A DNA stretch of 64,000 bases from Ruegeria sp. HKCCA6707 (GCF_013033515.1 NZ_WQEG01000001.1:1-64000); one strand, 5' to 3'; shown: positions 24,557-33,258, counted from the stretch's first letter. Made by a program: numbers and translations. The notes: generated by a model not told the origin, from the letters alone.

Positions 24557-26448
24557 AGCTTTTCTTTCTTGCATTTTCCTTGGTCATTGGTGCTGCAACG
24601 CTTGCTCATGCGCAGAGCTATGTCGGATCGGACAGTTGCATTGAGTGCCATCAGGAACAGGGCGAGGCCTGGTCGGGCTCGCACCACGCATTGGCCTGGA
24701 CGGAAACTGACAGCGGCACATTACGCGCGGATTTTGACGGATCAAGCTTTAGCCATGATGGGATGCATGTCACATTTGCGCTGCGCGATGGAGTGCCTCT
24801 TGCGCAGGTCACCGAAAAGGATGGTGTGACAACAGAATACGGTATGCATTCGGTCGTGGGGATCGAACCGCTGCAGCAATACCTGTTCGAGACCGAACCG
24901 GGCCGATTGCAAAGCTTTGATGTGGTCTGGGATACAGAAAACAAGCGCTGGTATCACCTCTATCCCGATCAAGACCTGCCCCCCGACGACGGGTTGCACT
25001 GGACTGGGCCTTACAAGAATTGGAACGCCCGCTGTGCCGAGTGCCACGCCACAGGCTTTGTCAAAGACTATGATGCACAGACGCGCAGCTATGCCTCGCA
25101 ACAGGCGGAAATCGGCGTCGGGTGCGAGGCGTGTCATGGGCCGGGCTCCGCGCATCTTAGCTGGTTGGACGGGCAGGTGCTGGCAGATGGGCTGAGCGAA
25201 TACGGGTTTTCCATGGATTGGGGAACGACCGAGGCCGGTATCCAGCAATGCGCCACCTGTCATTCCCGGCGCGAGGCACTGGCGGATGGCAATCCGCTGC
25301 CGGGAACGCCCTATCACGATGCCTATAACCTGGCTGTGCTGCGCCCGGGGCTCTATCACCCCGACGGGCAGATCCTGGATGAGGTCTATGTCTATGGCTC
25401 ATTCCTGCAATCCAAAATGTACGCACGCGGTGTCGGCTGTATGGAGTGCCATGACCCGCACCGGGCTGAAACGATCGCCGAGGGCAACGGGCTGTGTACC
25501 CAGTGCCATTCGCCTGCCGGAAACCCGGATTTCCCAACTCTGTCGCTCAAGGCTTACGATACGCCGGATCACCACCATCACTCCGAGGACAGCGCAGGGG
25601 CGCAATGCGTTTCGTGCCATATGATCGAGCGGGTCTATATGGGGGTCGATGGGCGGAAAGATCACAGCTTTCGCATCCCGCGCCCGGATCTGGGGTTTGG
25701 GGCGGATGCCTGTACCGATTGCCACACGGGTGAAACGCAACAATGGGCGGCGCAGCAGATCGCGGGTTGGTACCCGGCCTCGACACAGCGCGAGCCGCAT
25801 TTCGGGACAACTTTCGATGCCGCTGTATCGGGTCAGTTGACGGGTGCCCAAGATTTGACCGCCATCGCCTTGGATCCGGATCAGGCAGGTATCGTCCGTG
25901 CGACCGCCCTGTTTCTGCTACAGCCCGTGGCAAACGCGGCTGTCGCTGCGGCTGTCGCTCCGTTACTTTCTGATCCCGACCCGTTGATCCGCGCCAATGC
26001 GGCCCCCGTTCAACGGGGCGCCCCGATCGCTGACCGTGTCACACGGCTGGAACCACTGCTATCGGACCCATTGCGCAATGTGCGCATATCGGCCGCGAAA
26101 GAGTTCCTGACGATCCCGACACAAGCGATGACCCAAGCGCAAAGCGAAGCTGCTGGGGCAGGGATTGCGGATTGGCAGCGCAGCATTGCGACACGACTGG
26201 ATTTCCCCGAAACCCATTTGGTTCTGGGCGGTTTTGCCCTCACGCTACGCAACTCTCGCGCTGCCGAAGGCGCATTTCGCGAGGTGGTCGCCCTTGACCC
26301 GCAACGCGCCGAAGCCTGGCCCATGATCGTGCAACTGGCCCAACTGAACCGAGGCACCGAGGCCGCTTTGCAAGCTCTGGATGAGGGGCTGACGATCTTG
26401 CCAGACGATCCGGCCTTGCGGCAATTGGCAATCCAATATGGACGGTAA
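24553..26448 (+). CDS. Secreted octaheme cytochrome c with C-terminal helical repeats
   Basis: A 631-residue exported protein with signal peptide (cleavage after AHA near residue 20) and eight CxxCH haem-binding motifs: CIECH, CAECH, CEACH, CATCH, CMECH, CTQCH, CVSCH and CTDCH, all before about residue 405. The haem region resembles cytochrome c554 / doubled-CxxCH multihaem proteins. From about 420 on there is a helical repeat region: alternating Ala/Leu/Asp-Pro helices (LLSDPDPLIRANAAPV, LLSDPLRNVRISAAKEF) that look HEAT-like, then TPR-like units (RAAEGAFREVVALDPQRAEAW) to the end. It should be periplasmic and need the Ccm maturation system. The redox partner is not in the window. Start is GTG, overlapping the YihY stop. 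Confidence 0.88.
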   Translation: MKLFFLAFSLVIGAATLAHAQSYVGSDSCIECHQEQGEAWSGSHHALAWTETDSGTLRADFDGSSFSHDGMHVTFALRDGVPLAQVTEKDGVTTEYGMHSVVGIEPLQQYLFETEPGRLQSFDVVWDTENKRWYHLYPDQDLPPDDGLHWTGPYKNWNARCAECHATGFVKDYDAQTRSYASQQAEIGVGCEACHGPGSAHLSWLDGQVLADGLSEYGFSMDWGTTEAGIQQCATCHSRREALADGNPLPGTPYHDAYNLAVLRPGLYHPDGQILDEVYVYGSFLQSKMYARGVGCMECHDPHRAETIAEGNGLCTQCHSPAGNPDFPTLSLKAYDTPDHHHHSEDSAGAQCVSCHMIERVYMGVDGRKDHSFRIPRPDLGFGADACTDCHTGETQQWAAQQIAGWYPASTQREPHFGTTFDAAVSGQLTGAQDLTAIALDPDQAGIVRATALFLLQPVANAAVAAAVAPLLSDPDPLIRANAAPVQRGAPIADRVTRLEPLLSDPLRNVRISAAKEFLTIPTQAMTQAQSEAAGAGIADWQRSIATRLDFPETHLVLGGFALTLRNSRAAEGAFREVVALDPQRAEAWPMIVQLAQLNRGTEAALQALDEGLTILPDDPALRQLAIQYGR

Positions 26449-26460
26449 TTGGCTTCAAAC

Positions 26461-26476
26461 GGGCTGAATTCAGCCC
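26461..26476 (+). other. Perfect 16-bp palindrome downstream of the cytochrome gene
   Basis: GGGCTG-AATT-CAGCCC, a 6-bp stem with tetraloop, 13 bases after the cytochrome stop. No T-run follows, so it is at best a weak or factor-dependent 3'-end signal. Confidence 0.4.
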
Positions 26477-26540
26477 TATTGGTGGCATAATCTGACGCAA
26501 GACTGGGCACTGATACAGTCTGTCATAGATCAGGTGCCCC

Positions 26541-26735
26541 ATGTTGAAACGTGCAGCGACTTTTGTTGAACCCCGCCTGGGACGGCGGAAAAAGACAATG
26601 GAGGCGCGGATCGAAGAACTGCGCAACCGCGCACCCACAGATATCAACCACGGTCAGGCATTGATGTTGCAGGGTATGGCGAACGCCTCGTTGCGCGCGC
26701 AAACCCTGTCGTCGAACAAGATCCAACTGGACTGA
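26541..26735 (+). CDS. Small conserved-looking hypothetical protein
   Basis: A 64-residue basic, probably helical protein with no membrane segment or signal peptide. The first half is Arg/Lys-rich (EPRLGRRKKTMEARIEELRNR) and could contact nucleic acid or a membrane surface. I do not recognise it. It is supported mainly by its reading frame, a normal ATG and its fit between the cytochrome gene and the convergent rlmE (three bases between the stops). A minus-strand frame over the same bases is less plausible. Confidence 0.55.
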   Translation: MLKRAATFVEPRLGRRKKTMEARIEELRNRAPTDINHGQALMLQGMANASLRAQTLSSNKIQLD

Positions 26736-26738
26736 GCG

Positions 26739-27455
26739 TCAGCCCCGAAACCCGGTCGCCACGACAAACTTTTCCGAACTGTCTGATCGCGACGCGGGTG
26801 GTTTGACATTGGCGACCTTGGTGAATTTCTGCTTGAGCAGCTTTTGCAGGTCCCCTTCGGCACCGCCAGCCAGAACCTTGGCCACAAACGTGCCGCCTTC
26901 TTCCAGCACGTCAAAGGCAAAATAGGCAGCGGTTTCGCAGAGCGCCATGATGCGCAAATGGTCGGTTTGTTTGTGTCCGGATGAGGCTGCGGCCATGTCC
27001 GACATCACCACATCCGCCTTGCCGCCCAGCCAGTCCTTGACCTTCTGGTCGGCGTCATCCTCCATGAAATCCAGCACATGGGCAGTGGCCCCTGCTACGG
27101 GTTCGACTTCTTGCAGATCGACGCCCAGCACAGTGCCGATACGCTTACCGCTTTTCTCGCCCAGCGCGTTGACGCGTTTGACCGCAACCTGCAACCAGCC
27201 ACCCGGCGCGCAGCCCAAATCCACCACGCGCGCGCCCGGCACCAGAAAGCGATACTTGTCGTCCAGTTCCAGAATCTTGAACGCCGCGCGCCCGCGATAA
27301 CCTTCGGCATTCGCGCGTTTGACGTAAGGGTCGTTCAACTGCCGCTCGAGCCAGCGGGTCGAGCTGAGCTTGCGCCCGCGCGCTGTTTTCACCTTGACCT
27401 TCAGGTCGCGTTGTCCGCGGCCCGAATTGTTTTTCCCCGTAGGTGTCTTTGCCAT
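26739..27455 (-). CDS. rlmE: 23S rRNA (uridine-2'-O)-methyltransferase RlmE (FtsJ)
   Basis: A 238-residue SAM-dependent methyltransferase that 2'-O-methylates U2552 (E. coli numbering) in the A-loop of 23S rRNA. SAM motif I is [15 protein letters not shown]; motif IV is [14 protein letters not shown] with the catalytic Asp; the K-D-K-E tetrad (Lys in the N-terminal [12 protein letters not shown], the Asp above, Lys in FVAKVLAGG and a late Glu) is plausible. A basic N-terminal tail precedes the fold, as in alphaproteobacterial members. I use the ATG at 27455, which overlaps the ppx stop; an in-frame upstream extension would lie wholly inside ppx. Confidence 0.93.
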   Translation of the reverse strand: MAKTPTGKNNSGRGQRDLKVKVKTARGRKLSSTRWLERQLNDPYVKRANAEGYRGRAAFKILELDDKYRFLVPGARVVDLGCAPGGWLQVAVKRVNALGEKSGKRIGTVLGVDLQEVEPVAGATAHVLDFMEDDADQKVKDWLGGKADVVMSDMAAASSGHKQTDHLRIMALCETAAYFAFDVLEEGGTFVAKVLAGGAEGDLQKLLKQKFTKVANVKPPASRSDSSEKFVVATGFRG

Positions 27456-28567
27456 CAGAACGGTCCGTCTTCCAATACACCGTCCGCGCTCATTTGCGCA
27501 TAAAGCAGGCCTTCGCGCAGGCCCCGGTCCGCCACTGACAGGCGGTCGGTGGGCCAGCATCTGAGCAACGCCTGCAAAATGGCCGAGCCGGACATGATCA
27601 GGGCCTGCCTGTCATCCCCGATCCGGGGATCGCGGCGGCGACCCTGAGGGCCGAGTTCTAGATAGCCGCGTATCACTTTGTCAATCTGATCGCTGGTCAT
27701 ACGCAGCCCGTCCACTTTGGTACGGTCATAGCGTTTAAGCCCCAGATGCGAGGCGGCAACGGTAGTAACTGTGCCGCTGGTGCCAACGATCTGAAACCCG
27801 TCGCGGGTCTGTTCGTCCTTATAGGGTGCGAAATCGGCCAGGTTCTCTTCGAAAAACCAACTCATAAGGGCAAAACGGGCGGCGTCATCCTCGACGTCAT
27901 GGAACTGGTCGCGCAAGGTGGCCACACCCAGCGGAACGCTGATCCAATCCACCACCTTGGCCGCCGGAAATGGGCTCTCGGCGGTATGAAACCCGTTATG
28001 CAGCCGCATGATCGCCGCGGGGCGATCGCGGCGCGGCACGGAGGAGATGTCGATCCACACCAGCTCGGTCGAGCCGCCGCCAATATCCACCACAAGCAAT
28101 TGCTCGGTCTTGGTCGAAACAAGCGGCGCACAGGAGATGACGGCCAGGCGTGCTTCTTCCTCGGGCTGGATGATCTCCAGCGTAAGACCGGTTTCACGTT
28201 TGACTTGCCGGATGAAATCGCGCGAGTTCTTGGCGCGCCGGCACGCCTCGGTCGCGATCAGGCGCATCCGCTTGACTTTGTTGCGTTTTAGCTTTTGCTG
28301 GCAGATCCGAAGAGCCTGAACGGTGCGCGACATGGACGCCCGTGACAGTCGTCCGGTACGTTCCAGACCGGCGCCCAGTTGCACCGATTTGGAGAAGCTG
28401 TCGACCACATGAAATCCGCTGCCCTTGGGCTGGGCAATCAGCATGCGGCAACTATTTGTACCCAAATCCAATGCCGCATAAAGAGCATCCGGATCAGGCC
28501 TTGCCGGCGCGGGGCTTTCGACCGCCTTCGGGAACGCGCCCGCACCTTTGGGACGCTTGGGCGCCAT
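27455..28567 (-). CDS. Ppx/GppA family phosphatase
   Basis: A 370-residue member of the exopolyphosphatase/guanosine pentaphosphatase family, ASKHA fold. Phosphate-1 loop: [14 protein letters not shown] (about 32-45); phosphate-2 loop: [14 protein letters not shown] (about 155). The family catalytic Glu is expected in [13 protein letters not shown] near 135. The length is that of the short single-module type lacking the C-terminal HD domain of E. coli Ppx. It would act on polyphosphate or pppGpp, in phosphate and stringent metabolism; phoX starts 180 bases away in the other direction. Its stop overlaps the rlmE start, a gene pair often seen in alphaproteobacteria. Confidence 0.88.
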   Translation of the reverse strand: MAPKRPKGAGAFPKAVESPAPARPDPDALYAALDLGTNSCRMLIAQPKGSGFHVVDSFSKSVQLGAGLERTGRLSRASMSRTVQALRICQQKLKRNKVKRMRLIATEACRRAKNSRDFIRQVKRETGLTLEIIQPEEEARLAVISCAPLVSTKTEQLLVVDIGGGSTELVWIDISSVPRRDRPAAIMRLHNGFHTAESPFPAAKVVDWISVPLGVATLRDQFHDVEDDAARFALMSWFFEENLADFAPYKDEQTRDGFQIVGTSGTVTTVAASHLGLKRYDRTKVDGLRMTSDQIDKVIRGYLELGPQGRRRDPRIGDDRQALIMSGSAILQALLRCWPTDRLSVADRGLREGLLYAQMSADGVLEDGPF

Positions 28568-28655
28568 TTGTCACGCCCTCCGATTATCGAGTTGATTTGA
28601 CCCTAGGCGGGGTCTTGCCGACGCGCAAGTGAATTCGATTTCGAAATTATCGGAA

Positions 28656-28673
28656 GTGTCACAAAGCATTCAT
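28656..28673 (+). promoter_or_regulatory. Candidate Pho box upstream of phoX
   Basis: Two 7-base direct repeats, GTGTCAC and CATTCAT, separated by AAAG. Each matches five of seven positions of the PhoB half-site CTGTCAT, with the canonical 11-base period. It lies 73 bases before the phoX start codon. No good -10 follows at the expected distance, so this is a candidate only. Confidence 0.45.
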
Positions 28674-28746
28674 GTAGACATGCGAAGTCCGTGCCGATCC
28701 CTTAAAGGGATTCTTTACAAGCTCTCAGCCAGATACGGAGATTGCC

Positions 28747-30633
28747 ATGAAAGATGAGCGCATTCTGACCTTTGATGAATTCGATGAGGTCGTGAATCCC
28801 CGCCCCGAGGAATGTGAGTTTGACCGTGTGGTTGAACGTGCCTTGTCGCGTCGCGGCTTTCTGGGTGGCGTTCTGGCCATGGGCAGTTTCACAGCCGTTG
28901 GCGGTGCGCTTCTTCCCTCGGGTGCGCGCGCTGCAGCAAATCGTTTTTCGTTCGAAGCCATCCCTGTATCGACTGCGGACGAGGTTGTGGTGCCAGCCGG
29001 GTACAAGGCTGAGGTTATGGTGCGCTGGGGTGATCCGCTGTGGTCGGACGCGCCCGAGTTTGATCCGGCAACCCGTGGCACGGCAGCCAGCCAGGAGCGC
29101 GCTTTTGGTGACAACACAGACGGTCAGGATGTGTTCTTCCATGACGGGCACGTGCTGCTTGTGGTGAACAACGAATACACCAACCGCGACATCATTTGGG
29201 GCAACAACCCCGATGCCAAAGCCGCATCAGATGATGACGTGGCCAAGGGCATGATGGCCCATGGGGTCACCGTTGTTGAGTTAGCCAATACCGACGGAAC
29301 ATGGGGCATCGTCAAGGACAGCCCGTATAACCGCCGCATCACGCCGCAAACCGATATGGCTCTGACCGGCCCTGCGGCAGGTCACGATCTGATGAAAACC
29401 GCAGCGGATCCAACCGGGACCACGTCGAAAGGCACCTGGAACAACTGCGGCAATGGTATGACCCCCTGGGGCACCTACCTGGCCTGTGAAGAAAACTTCA
29501 ACGGCTATTTCTCGGCAGAAGACGAGAACCACGAGGTCAGCCCCGAGCTGAAACGCTATGGTGTGTCGGCCAGCGACTGGGGCTATGGCTGGGCCAAGAT
29601 CGACGACCGTTTCGACGTCTCGAAAAACCCCAACGAGCCGAACCGCGCTGGCTATGTGGTCGAGATCGACCCGACTGACCCGACATCGACCCCGCGCAAA
29701 CTGACCGCTCTGGGCCGCTTCAAGCACGAAAATGCCGAAGCGATCGTGAACAACGATGGTCACGTTGTTGTCTATATGGGTGACGATGAGCGCGGCGAGT
29801 TCCTGTATCGCTTTGTCTCGGACGGCGTCTACGCGGCTGGTGTCGACACCAACGCGCTGCTGGAAAACGGCACCTTGTCTGTTGCCAAGTTCAATGACGA
29901 CGGCACAGGTGAATGGCTGGAGCTGACGCCTGAGACCACAGGTATGGCCTCGCAGGCGGAAATCAGCATTCACACCCGTCAGGCTGGCTCGGCAGTCGGA
30001 GCCACCACGATGGATCGCCCAGAATGGGTTGCTGCCAACCCGAATGTGGCCGAGGTCTATTGCTGCCTGACCAACAACAAGAACCGTGGCGTCAAGCCGA
30101 ATGCCGGTGGCGACGACACGTCGGTCAACGGTCCGAACCCGCGTGAGGCCAACAACTATGGCCAGATCGTGCGCTGGCGTCCTGCTGACGGCGATCACAC
30201 CGCGCCGGGCTTTGGCTGGGATCTCTATGTGTTGGCGGGCAACCCGACCGTACACAGCGACGCCTATGCCGGTTCGGACAATGTGAGCGCGGACAACATG
30301 TTCAACTCGCCCGACGGTCTGAAGTTTGACAGCAACGGCCTGCTGTGGATCCAGACTGATGGCAATTATGGCAACGAAGGTGACTTTGCCGGTCAGGGCA
30401 ACAACCAGATGCTGGCAGGCGACCCGGTCACCGGTGAGATCCGCCGCTTCCTCGTGGGCCCGAACGAGTGTGAGATCACCGGCCTCAGCTGGTCGCCGGA
30501 TCGCCGCACGATGTTTGTGGGCATTCAGCACCCCGGCGAAGATGGCAACAGCCATTGGCCCGAAGGCGGCAATGCCGTTCCGCGTTCGGCCATCATTGCG
30601 GTCACACGCGAAGATGGTGGCCTGGTCGGCTAA
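28747..30633 (+). CDS. phoX: PhoX-family alkaline phosphatase
   Basis: A 628-residue exported phosphatase of the PhoX family, calcium- and iron-dependent enzymes that release phosphate from organic esters in the periplasm, common in marine bacteria. The Tat signal is SRRGFLGGVLAMGSF, preceded by an unusually long acidic n-region of about 33 residues and followed by a cleavage site at GARAA near 60. Family segments include NPDAKAASDDD, NCGNGMTPWGTYLACEEN (about 235), GRFKHENAE (about 325), YMGDDERGEFLY and the C-terminal DGLKFDSNGLLWIQTDG and GPNECEITGLSWSPD. It is monocistronic: a strong terminator follows 24 bases after the stop. The upstream candidate Pho box suggests phosphate-starvation control. 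Confidence 0.92.
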   Translation: MKDERILTFDEFDEVVNPRPEECEFDRVVERALSRRGFLGGVLAMGSFTAVGGALLPSGARAAANRFSFEAIPVSTADEVVVPAGYKAEVMVRWGDPLWSDAPEFDPATRGTAASQERAFGDNTDGQDVFFHDGHVLLVVNNEYTNRDIIWGNNPDAKAASDDDVAKGMMAHGVTVVELANTDGTWGIVKDSPYNRRITPQTDMALTGPAAGHDLMKTAADPTGTTSKGTWNNCGNGMTPWGTYLACEENFNGYFSAEDENHEVSPELKRYGVSASDWGYGWAKIDDRFDVSKNPNEPNRAGYVVEIDPTDPTSTPRKLTALGRFKHENAEAIVNNDGHVVVYMGDDERGEFLYRFVSDGVYAAGVDTNALLENGTLSVAKFNDDGTGEWLELTPETTGMASQAEISIHTRQAGSAVGATTMDRPEWVAANPNVAEVYCCLTNNKNRGVKPNAGGDDTSVNGPNPREANNYGQIVRWRPADGDHTAPGFGWDLYVLAGNPTVHSDAYAGSDNVSADNMFNSPDGLKFDSNGLLWIQTDGNYGNEGDFAGQGNNQMLAGDPVTGEIRRFLVGPNECEITGLSWSPDRRTMFVGIQHPGEDGNSHWPEGGNAVPRSAIIAVTREDGGLVG

Positions 30634-30657
30634 CGCCTGATCACTATCGAAATCATG

Positions 30658-30688
30658 CCCCGGACGGAACGCTTCGTCCGGGGTTTTT
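30658..30688 (+). terminator. Rho-independent terminator of phoX
   Basis: CCCCGGACG and CGTCCGGGG form a perfect 9-bp stem with an 8-base loop, followed immediately by TTTTT. Confidence 0.93.
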
Positions 30689-30772
30689 CGTGTTTATGCA
30701 GCGTCCTCATAGAGACGTTGAGAATTTTGATATGCGTATCTGCGCCGGAACTCGTTAAAAGCCCTGTATCCC

Positions 30773-30833
30773 GGTGCGGGGTGAAAACGTCGCTGTGAAA
30801 GCGCCGTGTGTCGAAATTCGACCGACCCGCGCC
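30773..30833 (+). promoter_or_regulatory. Possible structured leader RNA of the C1 operon
   Basis: In the 190 bases between the phoX terminator and the C1 operon, GGTGCGGG (30773-30780) pairs with CCCGCGCC (30826-30833) over 8 bp (one T-G). The enclosed segment contains an ACG-CGC/GCG-CGT hairpin with one internal mismatch (about 30787-30807) and a GTCG-AAATT-CGAC hairpin (about 30809-30821), giving a three-way junction. Downstream, AACC and GGTT flank the approach to the AGGAGGA ribosome-binding site. This looks like a cis-acting leader, possibly a riboswitch, but I cannot match it to a known class. Confidence 0.35.
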
Positions 30834-30881
30834 CATATTGAAGTTTAGAACCTGCCTATCGGGTTAGGAGGAATCACAGTA

Positions 30882-31178
30882 ATGCCTGACGTCACCATCG
30901 TATACTGGCGCGACATTCCCGCTCAGGTCATCGTCGGCAAAGGCCGTCGCGGGGCCAAGCGGCAATTGGAAGAGCGGTTCGAACAAGCCATCGACCGTGC
31001 CGCCATGAAGGTGAATGCCAAGGACAGTGATGCCTATCTGGCCGAATGGCGCAAAGCCGAACCTTTTGCGGTCGAGGGTGACCCCTCGGACATCGCCGAA
31101 GCGCAGGCCCTGCGTCTTGAGACCGAGTATGATCAGGACCGCATCAAGGCTCTGATCGCCAATGACGGTTGGGCATGA
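30882..31178 (+). CDS. Small 'virulence factor' family protein (PF13769-like)
   Basis: A 98-residue soluble protein beginning MPDVTIVYWRDIPAQVIVGKGR, matching the small family named after a virulence factor although most members sit in ordinary metabolic operons. No signal peptide, membrane segment or catalytic motif is evident; the middle is amphipathic helix (RQLEERFEQAIDRAAMKV). A strong AGGAGGA ribosome-binding site precedes it. It is the first gene of an operon with metF and a methyltetrahydrofolate:corrinoid methyltransferase, 26 bases before the metF start, so a role in C1 transfer is inferred. The virulence label should not be taken literally. Confidence 0.8.
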   Translation: MPDVTIVYWRDIPAQVIVGKGRRGAKRQLEERFEQAIDRAAMKVNAKDSDAYLAEWRKAEPFAVEGDPSDIAEAQALRLETEYDQDRIKALIANDGWA

Positions 31179-31204
31179 GCCCCAGACAGCTATGGGAGGC
31201 CGCA

Positions 31205-32131
31205 ATGGCTTTGCTGAACTTCAAGAAACGTGACGCGGTCGAAACCGGCCCGGTCAATCCCACCGTCGAAGCCTTTTTGCAGGGCTATTCGATCGAAGTG
31301 ATGCCGCGTACTGCCGAAAAGGTCGAAGATTTCCGCGCGCTGCTGCCTCAGGGTACGCGCGTCTATATCGCCCATATCGAAGGCACGCCGATTGAAGACA
31401 TGGTCAAGACCGCCAAACGTCTTGCGGCTGAAGGCTATCCGGTGATGCCGCATTTCCCGGCGCGGATCATCAAGGATGCCGCTACGCTGGAAAACTGGAT
31501 CGCCATGTATCAAGGCGAGGCGGGTGTCGAGCAAGCGCTGCTGCTGGCGGGCGGTGTTGCCACCCCGCATGGCGCCTTCGATAGCTCGATGCAGTTGCTG
31601 GAAACCGGCTTGTTCGACAAGGCAGGGTTCAAACGCCTGCATGTGGCGGGCCACCCCGAAGGCAATAAGGATATCGACCCGGACGGCTCGACCAAGAATG
31701 TCGATCAGGCGCTGCGCTGGAAGCAGAAATTCAGCGAGACAACAGACGCCGAAATGGCCCTGGCCACGCAATTCGCGTTTGATGCCAAGCCGATCATCGC
31801 CTGGGCCGACAGTTTGAAAGAGGCGGGCATCGATATTCCGATCCATATCGGTATCGCGGGGCCTGCGAAATTGCAGACGCTGATCAAGTTCGCCATCGCA
31901 TGCGGTGTCGGCCCCTCGCTGAAGGTGCTGCAGAAACGCGCGATGGATGTCTCGAAACTGCTGCTGCCCTATGAGCCATCCGATGTCCTGACTGAATTGG
32001 CCAACCACAAGGCGGCCAACCCAGATTTCAACATCACAAACGTGCACTTCTTCCCGCTGGGCGGGATCAAGACCAACGCCAACTGGGCGATCAATAACGG
32101 CGGCGCCTCGGCGCAGCCTGCAAATGCTTAA
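31205..32131 (+). CDS. metF: Methylenetetrahydrofolate reductase
   Basis: A 308-residue TIM-barrel flavoenzyme of the MTHFR family that interconverts 5,10-methylene- and 5-methyl-tetrahydrofolate. Visible segments are YSIEVMPRTAEKVEDF (N-terminal catalytic Glu region), VYIAHIEGTPIEDMV, EGYPVMPHFPARIIKDAATL (the conserved PH-xxR region), LLLAGGVATPHGAFDSSMQLL and GFKRLHVAGHPEGNKDID. The ATG at 31205 has GGGAGG seven bases upstream; an in-frame ATG 36 bases earlier overlaps the previous gene and lacks family residues. Coupling to a corrinoid methyltransferase rather than to metH suggests a role in assimilating or oxidising methyl groups from methylated compounds. Confidence 0.87.
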   Translation: MALLNFKKRDAVETGPVNPTVEAFLQGYSIEVMPRTAEKVEDFRALLPQGTRVYIAHIEGTPIEDMVKTAKRLAAEGYPVMPHFPARIIKDAATLENWIAMYQGEAGVEQALLLAGGVATPHGAFDSSMQLLETGLFDKAGFKRLHVAGHPEGNKDIDPDGSTKNVDQALRWKQKFSETTDAEMALATQFAFDAKPIIAWADSLKEAGIDIPIHIGIAGPAKLQTLIKFAIACGVGPSLKVLQKRAMDVSKLLLPYEPSDVLTELANHKAANPDFNITNVHFFPLGGIKTNANWAINNGGASAQPANA

Positions 32132-32140
32132 GGAACGGAA

Positions 32141-33202
32141 ATGACTCGTACAGTCGTAGAATCAAAAACAAAAACGGCCGTTCTTGGCTTTGATGAGCCG
32201 TTCTGCGTGATCGGTGAGCGGATCAATCCAACGGGCCGCAAGAAACTTGCCGCAGAGCTGGAAGCCGGAGATTTCTCGACTGTCGAAAAAGACGCGTTGG
32301 CGCAGGTGGCTGCGGGCGCGACTGTTCTCGATATCAATGCGGGCGTCGTGTATAATTCGAACCCCAACCCGAACGAGACCGAGCCGCCGTTGATGCGTCA
32401 GATTGTTGAGCTGGTTCAGGGGCTTGTGGATGTGCCTTTATGTATCGACAGCTCGGTGCCCGGCGCGCTAGAGGCCGGTCTTGAAGCCGCCGAAGGCCGC
32501 CCGTTGCTGAACTCGGTCACCGGTGAGGAAGAACGCCTGGAACTGGTTCTGCCACTGGTCAAGAAATACAACGTGCCGGTTGTCGCGATCTCGAATGATG
32601 ACACGGGGATTTCTGAGGACCCCAATGTACGCTTCGACGTGGCCAAGAAAATCGTCGAACGCGCCGCCGATTTCGGTATTCCAGCCCATGACATCGTTGT
32701 TGATCCATTGGTGATGCCCATCGGTGCGATGGCAACGGCTGGACTGCAGGTCTTTGCTCTGGTCCGTCGTCTGCGCGAAGAATTGGGTGTGAACACCACC
32801 TGCGGCGCGTCGAACATCTCATTCGGTCTGCCCAACCGCCACGGCATCAACAACGCGTTTCTGCCCATGGCGATGGGGGCTGGCATGACCTCTGCCATCA
32901 TGAACCCGGTCGCGCTGCCGGTGACACAGAAGAAGATTGCCGAAAAGAAAGAGGCCGTAGCCGCTGCTGGGATCATTTTGCCGGACGGAATGGACGATGA
33001 GAGTTTTGTTCAGATGTTTGGTCTTGGCTCAACCAAGCCGCGCTCGGGCAAAGAGATGGAGGCCATCCGCGCTGCCAACCTGCTGACCAACAATGACCCG
33101 CATGGGGGCGAGTGGATTCGCGCCAACAAACCCGCTGATGCACCCGGAGCCGAAGGCGAAGGGCGCGGGCGTCGCGGAGGCGGACGTCGCCGCCGGGCGT
33201 AA
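32141..33202 (+). CDS. Methyltetrahydrofolate:corrinoid methyltransferase (pterin-binding)
   Basis: A 353-residue protein with the dihydropteroate-synthase-like TIM barrel that binds methyltetrahydrofolate (AcsE/MtvA/MetH pterin domain type). Key segments: VIGERINPTGRKKLAAEL, ATVLDINAGVVYNS, PLCIDSSVPGALEAGL, PLLNSVTGEEERLEL, VPVVAISNDDTGI and TTCGASNISFGLPNRHGIN, all expected for this group. It would pass methyl groups between a corrinoid protein and tetrahydrofolate. The C-terminus is odd: after the barrel comes a Pro/Ala/Glu linker and a Gly/Arg tail (EGRGRRGGGRRRRA). No corrinoid protein is encoded next to it. It follows metF by nine bases (AAGGAACGG ribosome-binding site) and is followed by a terminator. 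Confidence 0.88.
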   Translation: MTRTVVESKTKTAVLGFDEPFCVIGERINPTGRKKLAAELEAGDFSTVEKDALAQVAAGATVLDINAGVVYNSNPNPNETEPPLMRQIVELVQGLVDVPLCIDSSVPGALEAGLEAAEGRPLLNSVTGEEERLELVLPLVKKYNVPVVAISNDDTGISEDPNVRFDVAKKIVERAADFGIPAHDIVVDPLVMPIGAMATAGLQVFALVRRLREELGVNTTCGASNISFGLPNRHGINNAFLPMAMGAGMTSAIMNPVALPVTQKKIAEKKEAVAAAGIILPDGMDDESFVQMFGLGSTKPRSGKEMEAIRAANLLTNNDPHGGEWIRANKPADAPGAEGEGRGRRGGGRRRRA

Positions 33203-33224
33203 GCCAGACAAACGAATCACAAGA

Positions 33225-33249
33225 GGCCGGGCATTTGCCTGGCCTTTTT
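33225..33249 (+). terminator. Rho-independent terminator of the C1 operon
   Basis: GGCCGGGC and GCCTGGCC form an 8-bp stem (one G-T) with ATTT loop, followed by TTTTT. It ends ten bases before the convergent regulator gene. Confidence 0.88.
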
Positions 33250-33258
33250 CGTTTGTTA

